This document shows positions 36,008 to 45,768 of a stretch of DNA of 56,711 nt, one piece after another. The stretch's first letter is position 1. Each line of letters begins with the position of its first letter. Below the pieces are notes generated by a model that searched no databases, was not told where the DNA came from, and saw only the letters and a list, made by a program, of their open reading frames with translations. The translations under genes and the position numbers were made by a program. Source of the stretch: Candidatus Pacearchaeota archaeon (GTDB lineage Archaea; Nanobdellota; Nanobdellia; Pacearchaeales; GW2011-AR1). The DNA lies in NCBI GenBank assembly GCA_018303755.1, contig JAGVXO010000009.1, positions 1 to 56,711 of the forward strand. The letters are read 5' to 3'.

Positions 36008-36589
36008 ATGGCAGATGAACAATTAAATCAAGTAAGAATACAAAAACAGAATATTCCAAAAGAAAACAAAAAAATAGCTGACGCTCCTGTCAGGCACGAA
36101 CTTAAAGAAGAAAAGAAGAGCGAAGAAAAAAAAGCAGTAGATAAAAAAAAGGAAGTTAAAATTCCAAAGCCGGCAGTTAAAAAATTTGAGGCTGTTGTTA
36201 ATGCGCGAAGCGTTCATGTTTCATTAAAGCACGCAGTTGCAATTGGAGAATTTATAAAAGGAAAAAAAATATCAGAAGCAATTGCAAATCTTGAAAGAGT
36301 TTCAATAAAAAAACAGGCAGTTCCATTCAGAGGCGAAATTGCGCATAGAAAAGGAAAAGGCATGATGTCGGGTAAATATCCTGTAAATGCATCAAAAGAA
36401 TTCATAACACTGCTTAAATCTCTTTCAGCAAACAGCTTGCATAATGGGATGGATTTGGATTCAACAATAATTAGCTCGGTTGTTCCTAACAAAGCGCCCG
36501 AACAAGTGCACAGATTTGGAAGCACGAAATTCAAGAGAAATCATATTTCAATCACAGCAAAAGAAGTTGCACAGGGAGTGAAGAAATAA
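36008..36589 (+). CDS. rpl22: Ribosomal protein L22 with charged N-terminal extension
   Basis: ARSVHVSLKHAVAIGEFIKGKKISEAIANLERV...VPFRGEIAHRKGKGMMSGKYPVNASKEFI. Confidence 0.95.
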   Translation: MADEQLNQVRIQKQNIPKENKKIADAPVRHELKEEKKSEEKKAVDKKKEVKIPKPAVKKFEAVVNARSVHVSLKHAVAIGEFIKGKKISEAIANLERVSIKKQAVPFRGEIAHRKGKGMMSGKYPVNASKEFITLLKSLSANSLHNGMDLDSTIISSVVPNKAPEQVHRFGSTKFKRNHISITAKEVAQGVKK

Positions 36590-36590
36590 G

Positions 36591-37223
36591 ATGGAAGAGC
36601 GAAAATTTGTAAAATTGAAAAAAGATGAGTTTGAGATAAAAGAATTTGTAAAAGCTCATCTTGGAAAAGGCAGAATAAGCCGTCTTGATATCGAGTATAC
36701 ACCTGTCGGAGAAAAAGTGGTTATATCTACAAGCAAGCCAGGGCTGATAATTGGAAGAGGCGGTGAAAGAATAACAATGCTGACAGAAACATTAAGGAAG
36801 AAATTTAAATTTGAAAATCCGCATATAGAAATAAAAGAAATAACCTCTCCTTATCTTGATGCGCAGACAGTTGCAGAAGAGATTGCAATGAATATTGAAA
36901 AGTCAGGTCCTTTGAGATTCAAGCTTATTGCATATAAAATGCTTCAGCAGATAATGAATGCAGGGGCAAAAGGAGTTGAATTAAAGATAAGCGGAAGACT
37001 GCCAAGTGAAAGAGCAAGAACTTGGAGATTTACAAAAGGATATTTAAAAAAAGTTGGAGATAGTGCAAAAGTTGTAGATAAAGCACAGGTAGTTGCTGAA
37101 ACAAAAGTCGGAAGTGTTGGAATAAGTGTCAGTATTCTGCATCCAGATGCAAAAATTCACGACCAGATAGATTATGCTAAATTAGGCATGAAGGAGGCAA
37201 ATGTTCAGAATGGTAAAGTTTAA
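36591..37223 (+). CDS. rps3: Ribosomal protein S3
   Basis: KPGLIIGRGGERITMLTETLRKKF...PLRFKLIAYKMLQQIMNAGAKGVELKISGRL. Confidence 0.96.
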   Translation: MEERKFVKLKKDEFEIKEFVKAHLGKGRISRLDIEYTPVGEKVVISTSKPGLIIGRGGERITMLTETLRKKFKFENPHIEIKEITSPYLDAQTVAEEIAMNIEKSGPLRFKLIAYKMLQQIMNAGAKGVELKISGRLPSERARTWRFTKGYLKKVGDSAKVVDKAQVVAETKVGSVGISVSILHPDAKIHDQIDYAKLGMKEANVQNGKV

Positions 37224-37383
37224 AGAGCTTTCAAAATTACAAAAGAAGGATATTGACAAGAAATTAGACGAGCTTCGGCTCGACCTTGTTAAAGCAAGAG
37301 TGACTGCAAGCAAGGGAGGAAAAGTAAAGATTAAAGAAATCAAGCAGACAATTGCTCGTTTGTTAATGCTCAGAAAATCATAA
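37210..37383 (+). CDS. rpl29: Ribosomal protein L29
   Basis: MVKFKELSKLQKKDIDKKLDELRLDLVKARVTASKGGKVKIKEIKQTIARLL. Confidence 0.92.
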   Translation: MVKFKELSKLQKKDIDKKLDELRLDLVKARVTASKGGKVKIKEIKQTIARLLMLRKS

Positions 37384-37384
37384 T

Positions 37385-37687
37385 ATGGATATATGTCCAA
37401 AATGCGGCCTGCCAAAACAGGCATGCGTGTGCGAAGAAATCGCAAAAAGCGAACAGAGAATACAAGTGACTACAATAAAGAAAAAGTTCGGAAAACTGGT
37501 AACTCTGGTGTCTGGAATAGAAAAAGGAATAGACATCAAGAAGGTAGCAAAAGACTTAAAATCTGAACTTGGCTGCGGTGGAACAATAAGAGAAGGCACA
37601 ATAGAGCTTCAGGGAGATCACAGGAGGAAGATAAAACCTCTTCTTGTTAAGCTTGGTTTCAATGAAGATTCAATTGCGAGCGAATAA
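37385..37687 (+). CDS. sui1: Translation initiation factor aIF1 (SUI1)
   Basis: ICPKCGLPKQACVCEE...VTTIKKKFGKLVTLVSGIEKGIDIKKVAKDLKSELGCGGTIREGTIELQGDHRRKI. Confidence 0.95.
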   Translation: MDICPKCGLPKQACVCEEIAKSEQRIQVTTIKKKFGKLVTLVSGIEKGIDIKKVAKDLKSELGCGGTIREGTIELQGDHRRKIKPLLVKLGFNEDSIASE

Positions 37688-37719
37688 AAGCGATAAAACG
37701 CACAATAAATGGAAGAAAA

Positions 37720-38088
37720 ATGAAGAAAAACAAAGAAGTAAAAATTGGAAAAGAAGAAAAACAGAATTCTTTAGCTTTGGCTCCTGAGATTTCTTTTAGA
37801 GGAAGAAAATTTGAAGGATATATAATAAGAAAATTTGACAATAGAATCACAATTGAATTTGAAAGAGTCAAATTCGTAAAAAAATACGAGAGATATGCAA
37901 AATTCAAGACAAAAATTCATGCAAGGCTTCTTCCACAATTTAAGGATGCAGTTAAGTTAGGCGATTATGTGCAGATTGCAGAATGCCGTCCGTTAAGCAA
38001 GATTATGCACCATATTTTTGTAAAAAAGATAAGAGACGCAGATGTTAAACAAAAAATCCCAGAAGTAAAGGAGGAAAATGCAAAATGA
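37720..38088 (+). CDS. rps17: Ribosomal protein S17
   Basis: FRGRKFEGYIIRKFDNRITIEFERVKFVKKYERYAKFKTKIHARLLPQFKDAVKLGDYVQIAECRPLSK. Confidence 0.94.
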   Translation: MKKNKEVKIGKEEKQNSLALAPEISFRGRKFEGYIIRKFDNRITIEFERVKFVKKYERYAKFKTKIHARLLPQFKDAVKLGDYVQIAECRPLSKIMHHIFVKKIRDADVKQKIPEVKEENAK

Positions 38089-38486
38089 AACCAATTAGTG
38101 CAAAAGCAACAAGAGGGCTTAATATTGGAAGCCTGGTTGAAGCAGCTGACAACAGCGGAGCAAGAATAGTAAGAATAGTCTCTGTTAAACATGGAAAATC
38201 AACAAAAAAAAGACAGCAGTATGCAAAAATAGCTGACTGGGTAAAAGTCAGCGTCAGAAAAGGCAAGCCAGAAATGAAAGGCGAGGTTTTTGATGCAGTT
38301 GTTGTCCGCTTGAAAAAATCATGGAGAAGAAAAACAGGAGAAAGAATTGCATTCAGTGACAATGCAGTTGCTCTTTTAAAAGATGAAAAAGGAAATCCAA
38401 AAGGAACACAAATAAAGGGGGCTGTTGCAAGAGAGGTATTGGAAAGATGGTCAAGCGTGGCTAAATTAGCGAGGATAATTGTTTAA
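38085..38486 (+). CDS. rpl14: Ribosomal protein L14
   Basis: SLVEAADNSGARIVRIVSVKHGK...GDWVKVSVRKGKPEMKGEVFDAVVVRLKK. Confidence 0.96.
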   Translation: MKPISAKATRGLNIGSLVEAADNSGARIVRIVSVKHGKSTKKRQQYAKIADWVKVSVRKGKPEMKGEVFDAVVVRLKKSWRRKTGERIAFSDNAVALLKDEKGNPKGTQIKGAVAREVLERWSSVAKLARIIV

Positions 38487-38487
38487 A

Positions 38488-38958
38488 ATGAAAAAGAAAT
38501 TTTCAAATTCATGGGTTGGAAGCAGTCAGATAAGAAAGCAGAGGAAGTTCAGAGCAAATGCTCCACTGCATATAAAAAGCAAAATGATAAGCGCACACTT
38601 ATCAAAAGAATTGAGAAAAAAATACGGGAAAAGAAGTTTTTCATTGAGAAAAGGCGATGAAGTAAAAATAATGAAAGGTGCTTTTAAGAAAAAAACAGGA
38701 AAAATATCAATGGTTAATACAAAAAAAATGAAAGTTGCAATTGAGGAAATTCAGAGAAAAAAGAAAGACGGAACAAAAATAAATATTTTGTTTGATGCTT
38801 CAAATCTTCAGATACAGAGCTTGAATCTTGATGATAAAAAGAGAAATAATGCATTATCAAGAAAAGGAGCAGGAAAAGAGAAAAAAAGTGGAAGTTATGA
38901 AAAAAAGGAAAAATCAAATTTAAACAAAACTAAATCAGTATTAGTGGAGGAAAAATAA
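38488..38958 (+). CDS. rpl24: Ribosomal protein L24 (with C-terminal extension)
   Basis: RKQRKFRANAPLHIKSKMISAHLSKELRKKYGKRSFSLRKGDEVKIMKGAFKKKTGKISMVN. Confidence 0.95.
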   Translation: MKKKFSNSWVGSSQIRKQRKFRANAPLHIKSKMISAHLSKELRKKYGKRSFSLRKGDEVKIMKGAFKKKTGKISMVNTKKMKVAIEEIQRKKKDGTKINILFDASNLQIQSLNLDDKKRNNALSRKGAGKEKKSGSYEKKEKSNLNKTKSVLVEEK

Positions 38959-38959
38959 A

Positions 38960-39601
38960 ATGCATACAACAAGAAGTTCAACAAGCAAAACCTGGCCAAT
39001 AGCGCGAAAAGGCACAAAATATGTTATAGTGCCCTCACACAATAAAAAGACAGGCATTCCTTTGCTTATTGTCCTGCGCGATGTTTTAAACGCTGTAAAA
39101 ACAAGAAAAGAGCTGAAAAAGGCGATTTATGAAAAAAAGATAATTGTCAATGGCAAAATTGTCAGAGATGACAAATGCACACTGGTGTTATTTGATGTCA
39201 TTTCAATACCTTCTGAGAAAAAGCATTACAGGATTTTTATTTCAGAAAATAAAAAAATCAGCGTAGAAGAGATTAGTGAAAAAGAATCAGCATTTAAAAC
39301 AGCCAAAGCAATTGGAAAAATATTATTAAAAAAAGCAGTTGTTCAGATAAACCTCAGCGATGGAAGAAATCTTATTTCAAATGAAAAAATAAGTACAGGA
39401 GATTCAGTTCTTATCCGGCTTTCTGATAATAAAATTGAAAAAATCCTTTCTGAAAAAAACGGCTCAGAAATACTCGTTATAAAAGGAAAATATATGGGAA
39501 AAAAAGGAATAATAAAGGAAATTAACAGCACAGAAGTAATTGTAAATTCAGAGGGGAAAGATATTAAAATCAAGTCAGAGGAGTTAATCGTTGTAAAATG
39601 A
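38960..39601 (+). CDS. rps4e: Ribosomal protein S4e
   Basis: WPIARKGTKYVIVPSHNKKTGIPLLIVLRDVLNAVKTRKELKKAIYEKKIIVNGKIVRDDK. Confidence 0.95.
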   Translation: MHTTRSSTSKTWPIARKGTKYVIVPSHNKKTGIPLLIVLRDVLNAVKTRKELKKAIYEKKIIVNGKIVRDDKCTLVLFDVISIPSEKKHYRIFISENKKISVEEISEKESAFKTAKAIGKILLKKAVVQINLSDGRNLISNEKISTGDSVLIRLSDNKIEKILSEKNGSEILVIKGKYMGKKGIIKEINSTEVIVNSEGKDIKIKSEELIVVK

Positions 39602-40134
39602 AAAAAAATATAGAAACTAAAAAAATTGAAATTAAAGAAAATCCAATGAGAGAAGTATATATAGAAAAAATTGTTCTTTCGTGCAGTGGAGTCAGTGTAG
39701 AACTTGAGAAAGGAGAAAAATTGCTTAAGAAAATATCAAAGAAAACTCCGCTAAAAAAAGTTACAAGAAAAAGAATACCTGGATTTGGAATACGCCCAGG
39801 ATTAGAAGTAGGATGCATGGTTACTTTAAGAGGAGAAGAGGCGGCAAGCTTGTTAAAACGATTGTTTGCAGCAGTTGATAACAGGATAAGAAAAAAGCAA
39901 ATAGCAGTTAATCATTTTTCATTTGGAATAAAGGAGTACATTGAAATTCCTGGAGAAGAATATGACCGGGAAATAGGCACAATGGGATTTAATGTTACTG
40001 TTGTTTTTTCAAGAAAAGGCAAAAGAGTCGGCAGAAAAAAAATCAAGCATGGAAGAATCCCTGAAAAACAGGCTGTTTCAAGAGAAGAAATTCTTCATTT
40101 CCTTAAATTAAATTTTAATACAGAGGCACTATGA
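39598..40134 (+). CDS. rpl5: Ribosomal protein L5
   Basis: [19 protein letters not shown]...[22 protein letters not shown]...[31 protein letters not shown]. Confidence 0.96.
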   Translation: MKKNIETKKIEIKENPMREVYIEKIVLSCSGVSVELEKGEKLLKKISKKTPLKKVTRKRIPGFGIRPGLEVGCMVTLRGEEAASLLKRLFAAVDNRIRKKQIAVNHFSFGIKEYIEIPGEEYDREIGTMGFNVTVVFSRKGKRVGRKKIKHGRIPEKQAVSREEILHFLKLNFNTEAL

Positions 40135-40361
40135 CTGCAAGTGATTGGAGAAAAATATATAACATGCTGAAGTCAAAGCCAGTGATAGCCAAAAGATTCC
40201 TCAAACATTGCAAGCCAAAGGAAAGAACAACCGGAGTTGCGAGATTTAAATGCGAGAGATGCGGGCGGATTGGCGCAAGAGTTGGGCAGTACGGGCTTAA
40301 TTTCTGCAGGCAGTGCTTCAGGGAGATAGCAGAGGAGATAGGATTTAAAAAATACAATTAA
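40131..40361 (+). CDS. rps14: Ribosomal protein S14
   Basis: [36 protein letters not shown]. Confidence 0.9.
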   Translation: MTASDWRKIYNMLKSKPVIAKRFLKHCKPKERTTGVARFKCERCGRIGARVGQYGLNFCRQCFREIAEEIGFKKYN

Positions 40362-40365
40362 GAAA

Positions 40366-40533
40366 ATGGGAAATATAATAGGATATAAGGAACAGCAAGG
40401 AATTATAACTGATGCACCTACTCAAAGAGATTTAATTTTAATCCAAGAGAATCTTGATAGGGCAATGGAAATGCAAAGAAGATATTGGGAAGAGAAGAGC
40501 AGAGAGACGGGATTATATGGAGGGGATTATTAA
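40366..40533 (+). CDS. Uncharacterised 55-aa ORF between S14 and S8
   Basis: Not in ORF track; MGNIIGYKEQQGIITDAPTQRDLILIQENLDRAMEMQRRYWEEKSRETGLYGGDY; fills the S14-S8 gap exactly. Confidence 0.6.
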   Translation: MGNIIGYKEQQGIITDAPTQRDLILIQENLDRAMEMQRRYWEEKSRETGLYGGDY

Positions 40534-40534
40534 A

Positions 40535-40909
40535 ATGTCACAAGATTTAATTTCAGATACGCTGAACCAGATACTGAATGCCAAGAGAATAGGCAAAGAG
40601 CAGGTAGTTGTAAAAAGAGCATCAAAACTGCTTCTTAATGTGCTTGAAATTGCGCAGAAATACGAGTATATAAAAGATTTCAAAAAAACCGGGAAATCTA
40701 TTGAGATAATAATAGGCAATATAAACAACTGCGGAGCTGTAAAGCCAAGGTTTAATGTTACAAGAAAAACTCTCGAGAAATATATGAAAAGATATCTTCC
40801 GGCAAGGGATTTCGGAATACTTCTTATATCTACAAATCAGGGAGTTATGACTCATCAGGATTCGATTGAAAAAAAGACAGGAGGATGCCTTATAGCATAT
40901 TTTTACTAG
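40535..40909 (+). CDS. rps8: Ribosomal protein S8
   Basis: MSQDLISDTLNQILNAKRIGKEQVVVKRASKLLLNVLEIAQKYEYIKDF; start at internal Met of ORF 40454. Confidence 0.95.
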   Translation: MSQDLISDTLNQILNAKRIGKEQVVVKRASKLLLNVLEIAQKYEYIKDFKKTGKSIEIIIGNINNCGAVKPRFNVTRKTLEKYMKRYLPARDFGILLISTNQGVMTHQDSIEKKTGGCLIAYFY

Positions 40910-40912
40910 AAG

Positions 40913-41461
40913 ATGAAAAAAGAAATAAAAGAAAAACTTGAATTTCCAGAGGGAATTGATTTCGAAATAATAGGAAATATAATTCATGTAAAAGGAAGTG
41001 GAAAAGAATCAAAAATGAAGTTTAATATTGAAAACGTTTCAATAAAAAAACACGAAAATAATATTCTCATTGAGTCAAAAAAAGCGACAAAAAAAGAGCT
41101 TAAAATGATTAACACATTTATTGCACATGTTAAAAATATGATAAAAGGAATTAAAGAGGAATTTATTTACAAGCTCGAAATATGCTATGTTCATTTTCCA
41201 ATGACTTTGGAAGTTGACAAGGCAAAAGGGCTTGTTATAATAAAAAATTTTCTCGGAGAGAAAAAGCCGAGAACTTCAAAAATTTTGAAAGGTGCAGAGA
41301 TTGTTATTGAGAAAAATAAAATAATTGTCAGCTCTAACAGCAAAGAAATTGCAGGGCAGACTGCTGCAAATCTTGAAAAAGCAACATGGGTTAGAAACCG
41401 GGACAGGAGAAAATTTCAGGATGGGATATTTATGACAGAAAAATGCGGGAGGCACATATAA
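40913..41461 (+). CDS. rpl6: Ribosomal protein L6
   Basis: MTLEVDKAKGLVIIKNFLGEKKPR...AANLEKATWVRNRDRRKFQDGIFMTEK. Confidence 0.94.
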   Translation: MKKEIKEKLEFPEGIDFEIIGNIIHVKGSGKESKMKFNIENVSIKKHENNILIESKKATKKELKMINTFIAHVKNMIKGIKEEFIYKLEICYVHFPMTLEVDKAKGLVIIKNFLGEKKPRTSKILKGAEIVIEKNKIIVSSNSKEIAGQTAANLEKATWVRNRDRRKFQDGIFMTEKCGRHI

Positions 41462-41865
41462 TGGCAAAGAAAAAAGCCCCTAAATTTTTAAGAAGAAATA
41501 CAACCAAATACCTTCGACTTGGAAAGAGAAGAAAAAAATTGCAGAAATGGACAAGCCCGAGAGGGCGCGACAATAAAATGCGCATTATGCGAAAAGGATA
41601 TCCTGCTATTGTAAGAGTTGGATATAAAAATGAAATTACTTCAAGAGGGCTTATTGAAGGAAAAATTCCAGTAGTTGTAAGAAATGTTTCAGAATTGCTG
41701 CAGATTTCAGATAATAATATTGCAGTAATAGGCAGAGTCGGAGCAAAAAAAAGAAAAGAAATTGCAAAGGCAATTAAAGAAAAAAACATTCCTGTTGCAA
41801 ATCTTAATGTGAATAAAATACTTGCAGAAAAAGAGAATAAATTTGAAGGAGAAAACGCAAAATGA
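41461..41865 (+). CDS. rpl32e: Ribosomal protein L32e
   Basis: PKFLRRNTTKYLRLGKRRKKLQKWTSPRGRDNKMRIMRKGYPAIVRVGYKN. Confidence 0.94.
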   Translation: MAKKKAPKFLRRNTTKYLRLGKRRKKLQKWTSPRGRDNKMRIMRKGYPAIVRVGYKNEITSRGLIEGKIPVVVRNVSELLQISDNNIAVIGRVGAKKRKEIAKAIKEKNIPVANLNVNKILAEKENKFEGENAK

Positions 41866-42257
41866 ATTTGAAACCAAAGAAAAAACTTGCTGTGAAAGTT
41901 CTTGGAGTTGGTGCTGAGAGAATAAAATTCAATTCAGAAAGAATCAATGAAATAAAAGAAGCAATTACAAGGCAGGATATAAAGGAGCTTGTTAAGAGCG
42001 GGGCAATAGAGATAATTTCTGCAAAAGGAAGAAAAAAAATAGTCAAAAGAACAACAAGAAGAAGGGCTGGAAAAGTAAAGAAAAAGATTAAAAACAGAAA
42101 ACAGAATTATGTAAAACTAACGCGAAAATTAAGAAGATATATTAAGGAGCTTAAATCTCATGGAGGAATTGAAGAAAAGAAATACCTCGCATTGAGGAAT
42201 TCAATAAAAAACAGTGAGTTTAGGAGCAAACAGCATCTTAAGGAGTTATTAAAATGA
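41862..42257 (+). CDS. rpl19e: Ribosomal protein L19e
   Basis: KKKLAVKVLGVGAERIKFNSERINEIKEAITRQDIKELVKSGAI...TRRRAGKVKKKIKNRKQ. Confidence 0.94.
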   Translation: MNLKPKKKLAVKVLGVGAERIKFNSERINEIKEAITRQDIKELVKSGAIEIISAKGRKKIVKRTTRRRAGKVKKKIKNRKQNYVKLTRKLRRYIKELKSHGGIEEKKYLALRNSIKNSEFRSKQHLKELLK

Positions 42258-42760
42258 AAACCCCAAGAAAAAGAAGAATTCAGTCAAAAACAGATTATAG
42301 AAAAAGAATGGCATTTTTAAAATCAGGTAAGCCAAGAATTGTAGTCAGGCGGACGAATAAATACCTGATTATTCAGTATGTTAAGAGTGTAGAGTCAAAA
42401 GATTCCGTTATCCTTGGAATTACCTCAAAAGAACTTCTCAAATATGGCTGGCCTAAAACTTCTTTAGGTTCGCTGAAATCAATAACTGCGGCATATCTTG
42501 CAGGATATCTTGCAGGAAGAAAAATAGTTAAAAAAGAAAAAAAACATTCAGCCATAGCAGACATAGGGATTCATAGGAATGTTCATGGAAGCAGGATATA
42601 TTCAGCAATAAAAGGAATTGTCGATGCAGGAGTGAATCTATCCTATGATAATAGTGTGGCGCCGTCTGAAGACAGAATTAAAGGCAGGCATTTGAGTTCA
42701 GAGGCAAAAAATGTTTTTGAAAAAGTTAAAGAGGCAATTGATAAACAGGAGCAGAAATGA
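42254..42760 (+). CDS. rpl18: Ribosomal protein L18
   Basis: RRIQSKTDYRKRMAFLKSGKPRIVVRRTNKYLIIQYV...AAYLAGYLAGRKI. Confidence 0.95.
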   Translation: MKTPRKRRIQSKTDYRKRMAFLKSGKPRIVVRRTNKYLIIQYVKSVESKDSVILGITSKELLKYGWPKTSLGSLKSITAAYLAGYLAGRKIVKKEKKHSAIADIGIHRNVHGSRIYSAIKGIVDAGVNLSYDNSVAPSEDRIKGRHLSSEAKNVFEKVKEAIDKQEQK

Positions 42761-43569
42761 GCGAAAAAAAATCAATCGAGAAAAAAGCAGAAAAAATTCT
42801 GGAAATTGTACCAGAAGAGATACTTGAAGCGCCCGTAGAAGAAATTTTAAAAGAAGCAGTTGCAACACCTGAAGAAAAAAGGGAAATATTTGGAGAACGC
42901 GGCAGACGCAGAAGAAAATCAGAGCAGGAGCTTGCAGAAGAAAGAGTTTCAAGCTGGGCGCCTAAAACCAAACTTGGAAAGCTTGTTAAATCTGGAAAAA
43001 TAACAGACATTGATGAAATTCTCGATAGAAAAATGAGAATCCTAGAGCCGGAAATTACAGAATCACTTTTAAGGCTTGAGAGTGAGCTTCTTTTTACAGG
43101 GCAGTCAAAAGGAAAATTCGGAGGAGGAAAAAGAAGAGCGTGGAGGCAGACACAGAAAAAAACAAAAGAAGGCAATGTTGTGACTTTTTCTGCATTTGTA
43201 GTTGTAGGAGATAAAAATGGGCATGTCGGGCTTGGATTTGGAAAAGCAAAAGAAACTCTTCCTGCAAGGGAAAAAGCAATAAGGCGCGCGAAAACAAATA
43301 TAATAAAATTTAGAAGAGGTTCTGGAAGTTTTGAGGGCTCTTCATCTGAACTCCACAGCATTCCGTTCAGAGTTACAGGCAAATGTGCAGGTTCAAAAAT
43401 TATTCTTATTCCTGCTCCACAGGGAACAGGGCTTGTAATAGGGGATGAAGGAAAAAAAGTTCTTCGCCTTGCTGGAATAAAAGATATTTACAGCCAGTCA
43501 TTTGGACAGACAAGAACAACAATAAACTTCATAAAGGCAATAATGAATGCATTGGAGAAGTTGAAATGA
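42757..43569 (+). CDS. rps5: Ribosomal protein S5 with N-terminal extension
   Basis: WRQTQKKTKEGNVVTFSAFVVVGDKNGHVGLGFGKAKETLPAREKAIRRAKTNIIKFRRGSGSFEG. Confidence 0.95.
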   Translation: MSEKKSIEKKAEKILEIVPEEILEAPVEEILKEAVATPEEKREIFGERGRRRRKSEQELAEERVSSWAPKTKLGKLVKSGKITDIDEILDRKMRILEPEITESLLRLESELLFTGQSKGKFGGGKRRAWRQTQKKTKEGNVVTFSAFVVVGDKNGHVGLGFGKAKETLPAREKAIRRAKTNIIKFRRGSGSFEGSSSELHSIPFRVTGKCAGSKIILIPAPQGTGLVIGDEGKKVLRLAGIKDIYSQSFGQTRTTINFIKAIMNALEKLK

Positions 43570-43982
43570 TAGCAGTAATAAGAATTCATGGGATGGTTGA
43601 TATGAACGAACGTTTAGAGAATACTCTTTCAAGAATGCGATTAAGAAGAAAATATGCCTGCACTCTTATTCCTGAAAATAAAGTCACTCTCGGAATGCTT
43701 AAAAAAGTGAGAAGCTTTGTTGCATATGGAGATATAAATGATGAAACACTTGTTGAACTTATTGCCAAAAGAGGAAAGTTGTTGGATAAAACAAAAAAAA
43801 TCGATGCAAAAAAAATTGCAGAATTAATCCAGAAAAATGAAAATTTTGAAGATACAGGAATAAAGCCGTTTTTCCGTCTTCATCCGCCGAGAAAAGGGAT
43901 AAACTCAAAACAGCATTTTCCAAAAGGCGTTTTGGGAAATCATAGAGAAAAAATAAATGATTTGCTCAGGAGGATGTTGTAA
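43566..43982 (+). CDS. rpl30: Ribosomal protein L30
   Basis: IAVIRIHGMVDMNERLENTLSRMRLRRKYACTLIPENKVTLGMLKKVRSFVAYGDIN. Confidence 0.94.
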   Translation: MIAVIRIHGMVDMNERLENTLSRMRLRRKYACTLIPENKVTLGMLKKVRSFVAYGDINDETLVELIAKRGKLLDKTKKIDAKKIAELIQKNENFEDTGIKPFFRLHPPRKGINSKQHFPKGVLGNHREKINDLLRRML

Positions 43983-43983
43983 A

Positions 43984-44403
43984 ATGCGCCTTCACAAAAA
44001 AAGAAAAAAAGTTTCGAGAATGCACGGAAGCCATACTCATGGAAGGGGTGGAATGAAAAAAGCAAGGGGCTCTGGGCATAGAGGAGGAAAAGGAATGGCT
44101 GGAACAGGAAAAAGAGCAGACCAGAAAAAAACACTTATCCTTAATATGCCTGAAAAGTATTTTGGAAAAGATTCTCTTAAGCCAAAGCCTAAAAACTATG
44201 GAGTTATTAATATTAAAGACATTGAAAAGCGCGCAAATGGAAAAAGCGAAGTTGATTTAAGCAATTTTAAACTTCTTGGTTCAGGAGAAATAACCTTTCC
44301 TGTAACTCTGAAAGTTTATTCTGCTTCAAAGTCAGCTGTTAAGAAAATTGAAAAAGCAGGCGGAAAGGTGATAGTGAAATATGGACATAAAGAATCTTCT
44401 TAA
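43984..44403 (+). CDS. rpl15: Ribosomal protein L15
   Basis: MRLHKKRKKVSRMHGSHTHGRGGMKKARGSGHRGGKGMAGTGKRADQKK. Confidence 0.95.
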   Translation: MRLHKKRKKVSRMHGSHTHGRGGMKKARGSGHRGGKGMAGTGKRADQKKTLILNMPEKYFGKDSLKPKPKNYGVINIKDIEKRANGKSEVDLSNFKLLGSGEITFPVTLKVYSASKSAVKKIEKAGGKVIVKYGHKESS

Positions 44404-45742
44404 GCATCTTCCTGAGATTGAACCTCCTCCAGAGAAGAAAGTTGGATTTGGAATTAAGTTAAAATGGACAATAATTATACTCGTGGCTTTTTTTATTCTC
44501 GCGAATATTTCTCTTTATGGACTTTCAAATAATGCTTTGGCAAGATTTGAAAATCTTGCAGTTATTCTCGGAACAGATTTTGGAAGCATAATTTCATTGG
44601 GTATCGGGCCAATTGTTATGGCATCAATTATTCTTCAGCTTCTTGTAGGAAGTCAGCTTCTTGAAATTGATACAAAAACAAGCGAAGGAAAAAAATACTT
44701 TCAGGGGTTGCAGAAGGTGCTGGTTTTTTTCTTTATTCTTTTTGAAGCTTCAATTTATGTTCTTATGAAAGGGCTGGAAGCAGTTCCTGGATATGAATGG
44801 CTGGTAATTCTTCAGCTTTGCCTAGGTGGGCTTGCAATAGTTTTTATGGATGAGCTTTCAACAAAATGGGGATTTGGTTCAGGAGTTTCTCTTTTTATCG
44901 CAGCAGGAATAAGCTGGAGATTATTTACAACACTATTCCAATTTATTGATACTCAAGGAAGTTTTGCAGCAACAGGAAAAGTTCTTGTTTTAATCAATTC
45001 ATTAATTTCAGGAAATCCAACAGGAGCATATCTTGCAGGCGCTGCAATTGTTGTGACAATATTAATTTTTCTTGCTGTTGTTTGGGCTCAGTCGCTGAAA
45101 ATAGAAATTCCTCTTTCATTTGACAGATTAAGAGGATATGGAATAAAATGGCCTTTGGCATTTTTTTATACTTCAGTTATGCCGGTTATTTTAGTTTCTG
45201 CACTTCTTGCAAATCTTCAACTTGGCGCAAGTCTTCTTGAAACCTGGCTCGGACATCCAACATTCCTTGGCGGATTTTCAAACGGCTCTCCTGTTTCTGG
45301 TTTTGCATTCTGGGTTGCAGGGGTTGATATTCTACAAAGCACTTTGACAGGAAGCTTTACAAAGGTTATGCTTTTGCAGGCATTGTTCCATACATTGTTT
45401 TATGTTTCTTTCAGTGTATTATTTGCAATCTTTTGGGTTAAAACAAGCGGGATGGATGCGCAAAGCCAGGCAAAGAATATTATGAATTCTGGGCTTACAA
45501 TTCCTGGCTTTAGAAAAGACGAGAGAATTTTAGAATCTGTCTTGGAAAGATATATTTTTCCATTGACCGTTATGGGAGGTGCAGCAATTGGAATTCTTGC
45601 ATCTGTTTCAAATGCAGTAGGAACTCTTGTTTCAGGAACAGCAATACTTCTGGTAATTATGATTATGTATCAAATGTATCAGAACATCGCGCAGCAGCAT
45701 TCAGTTGATATGTTCCCTGCGCTTAAGAAGATAATAAAGTGA
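44381..45742 (+). CDS. secY: Preprotein translocase subunit SecY
   Basis: LKWTIIILVAFFILANISLYGLS...LGTDFGSIISLGIGPIVMASIILQLLVGSQLL... Confidence 0.96.
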   Translation: MDIKNLLKHLPEIEPPPEKKVGFGIKLKWTIIILVAFFILANISLYGLSNNALARFENLAVILGTDFGSIISLGIGPIVMASIILQLLVGSQLLEIDTKTSEGKKYFQGLQKVLVFFFILFEASIYVLMKGLEAVPGYEWLVILQLCLGGLAIVFMDELSTKWGFGSGVSLFIAAGISWRLFTTLFQFIDTQGSFAATGKVLVLINSLISGNPTGAYLAGAAIVVTILIFLAVVWAQSLKIEIPLSFDRLRGYGIKWPLAFFYTSVMPVILVSALLANLQLGASLLETWLGHPTFLGGFSNGSPVSGFAFWVAGVDILQSTLTGSFTKVMLLQALFHTLFYVSFSVLFAIFWVKTSGMDAQSQAKNIMNSGLTIPGFRKDERILESVLERYIFPLTVMGGAAIGILASVSNAVGTLVSGTAILLVIMIMYQMYQNIAQQHSVDMFPALKKIIK

Positions 45743-45768
45743 TTTTACCTTTAGGGTAAATAGATAAA

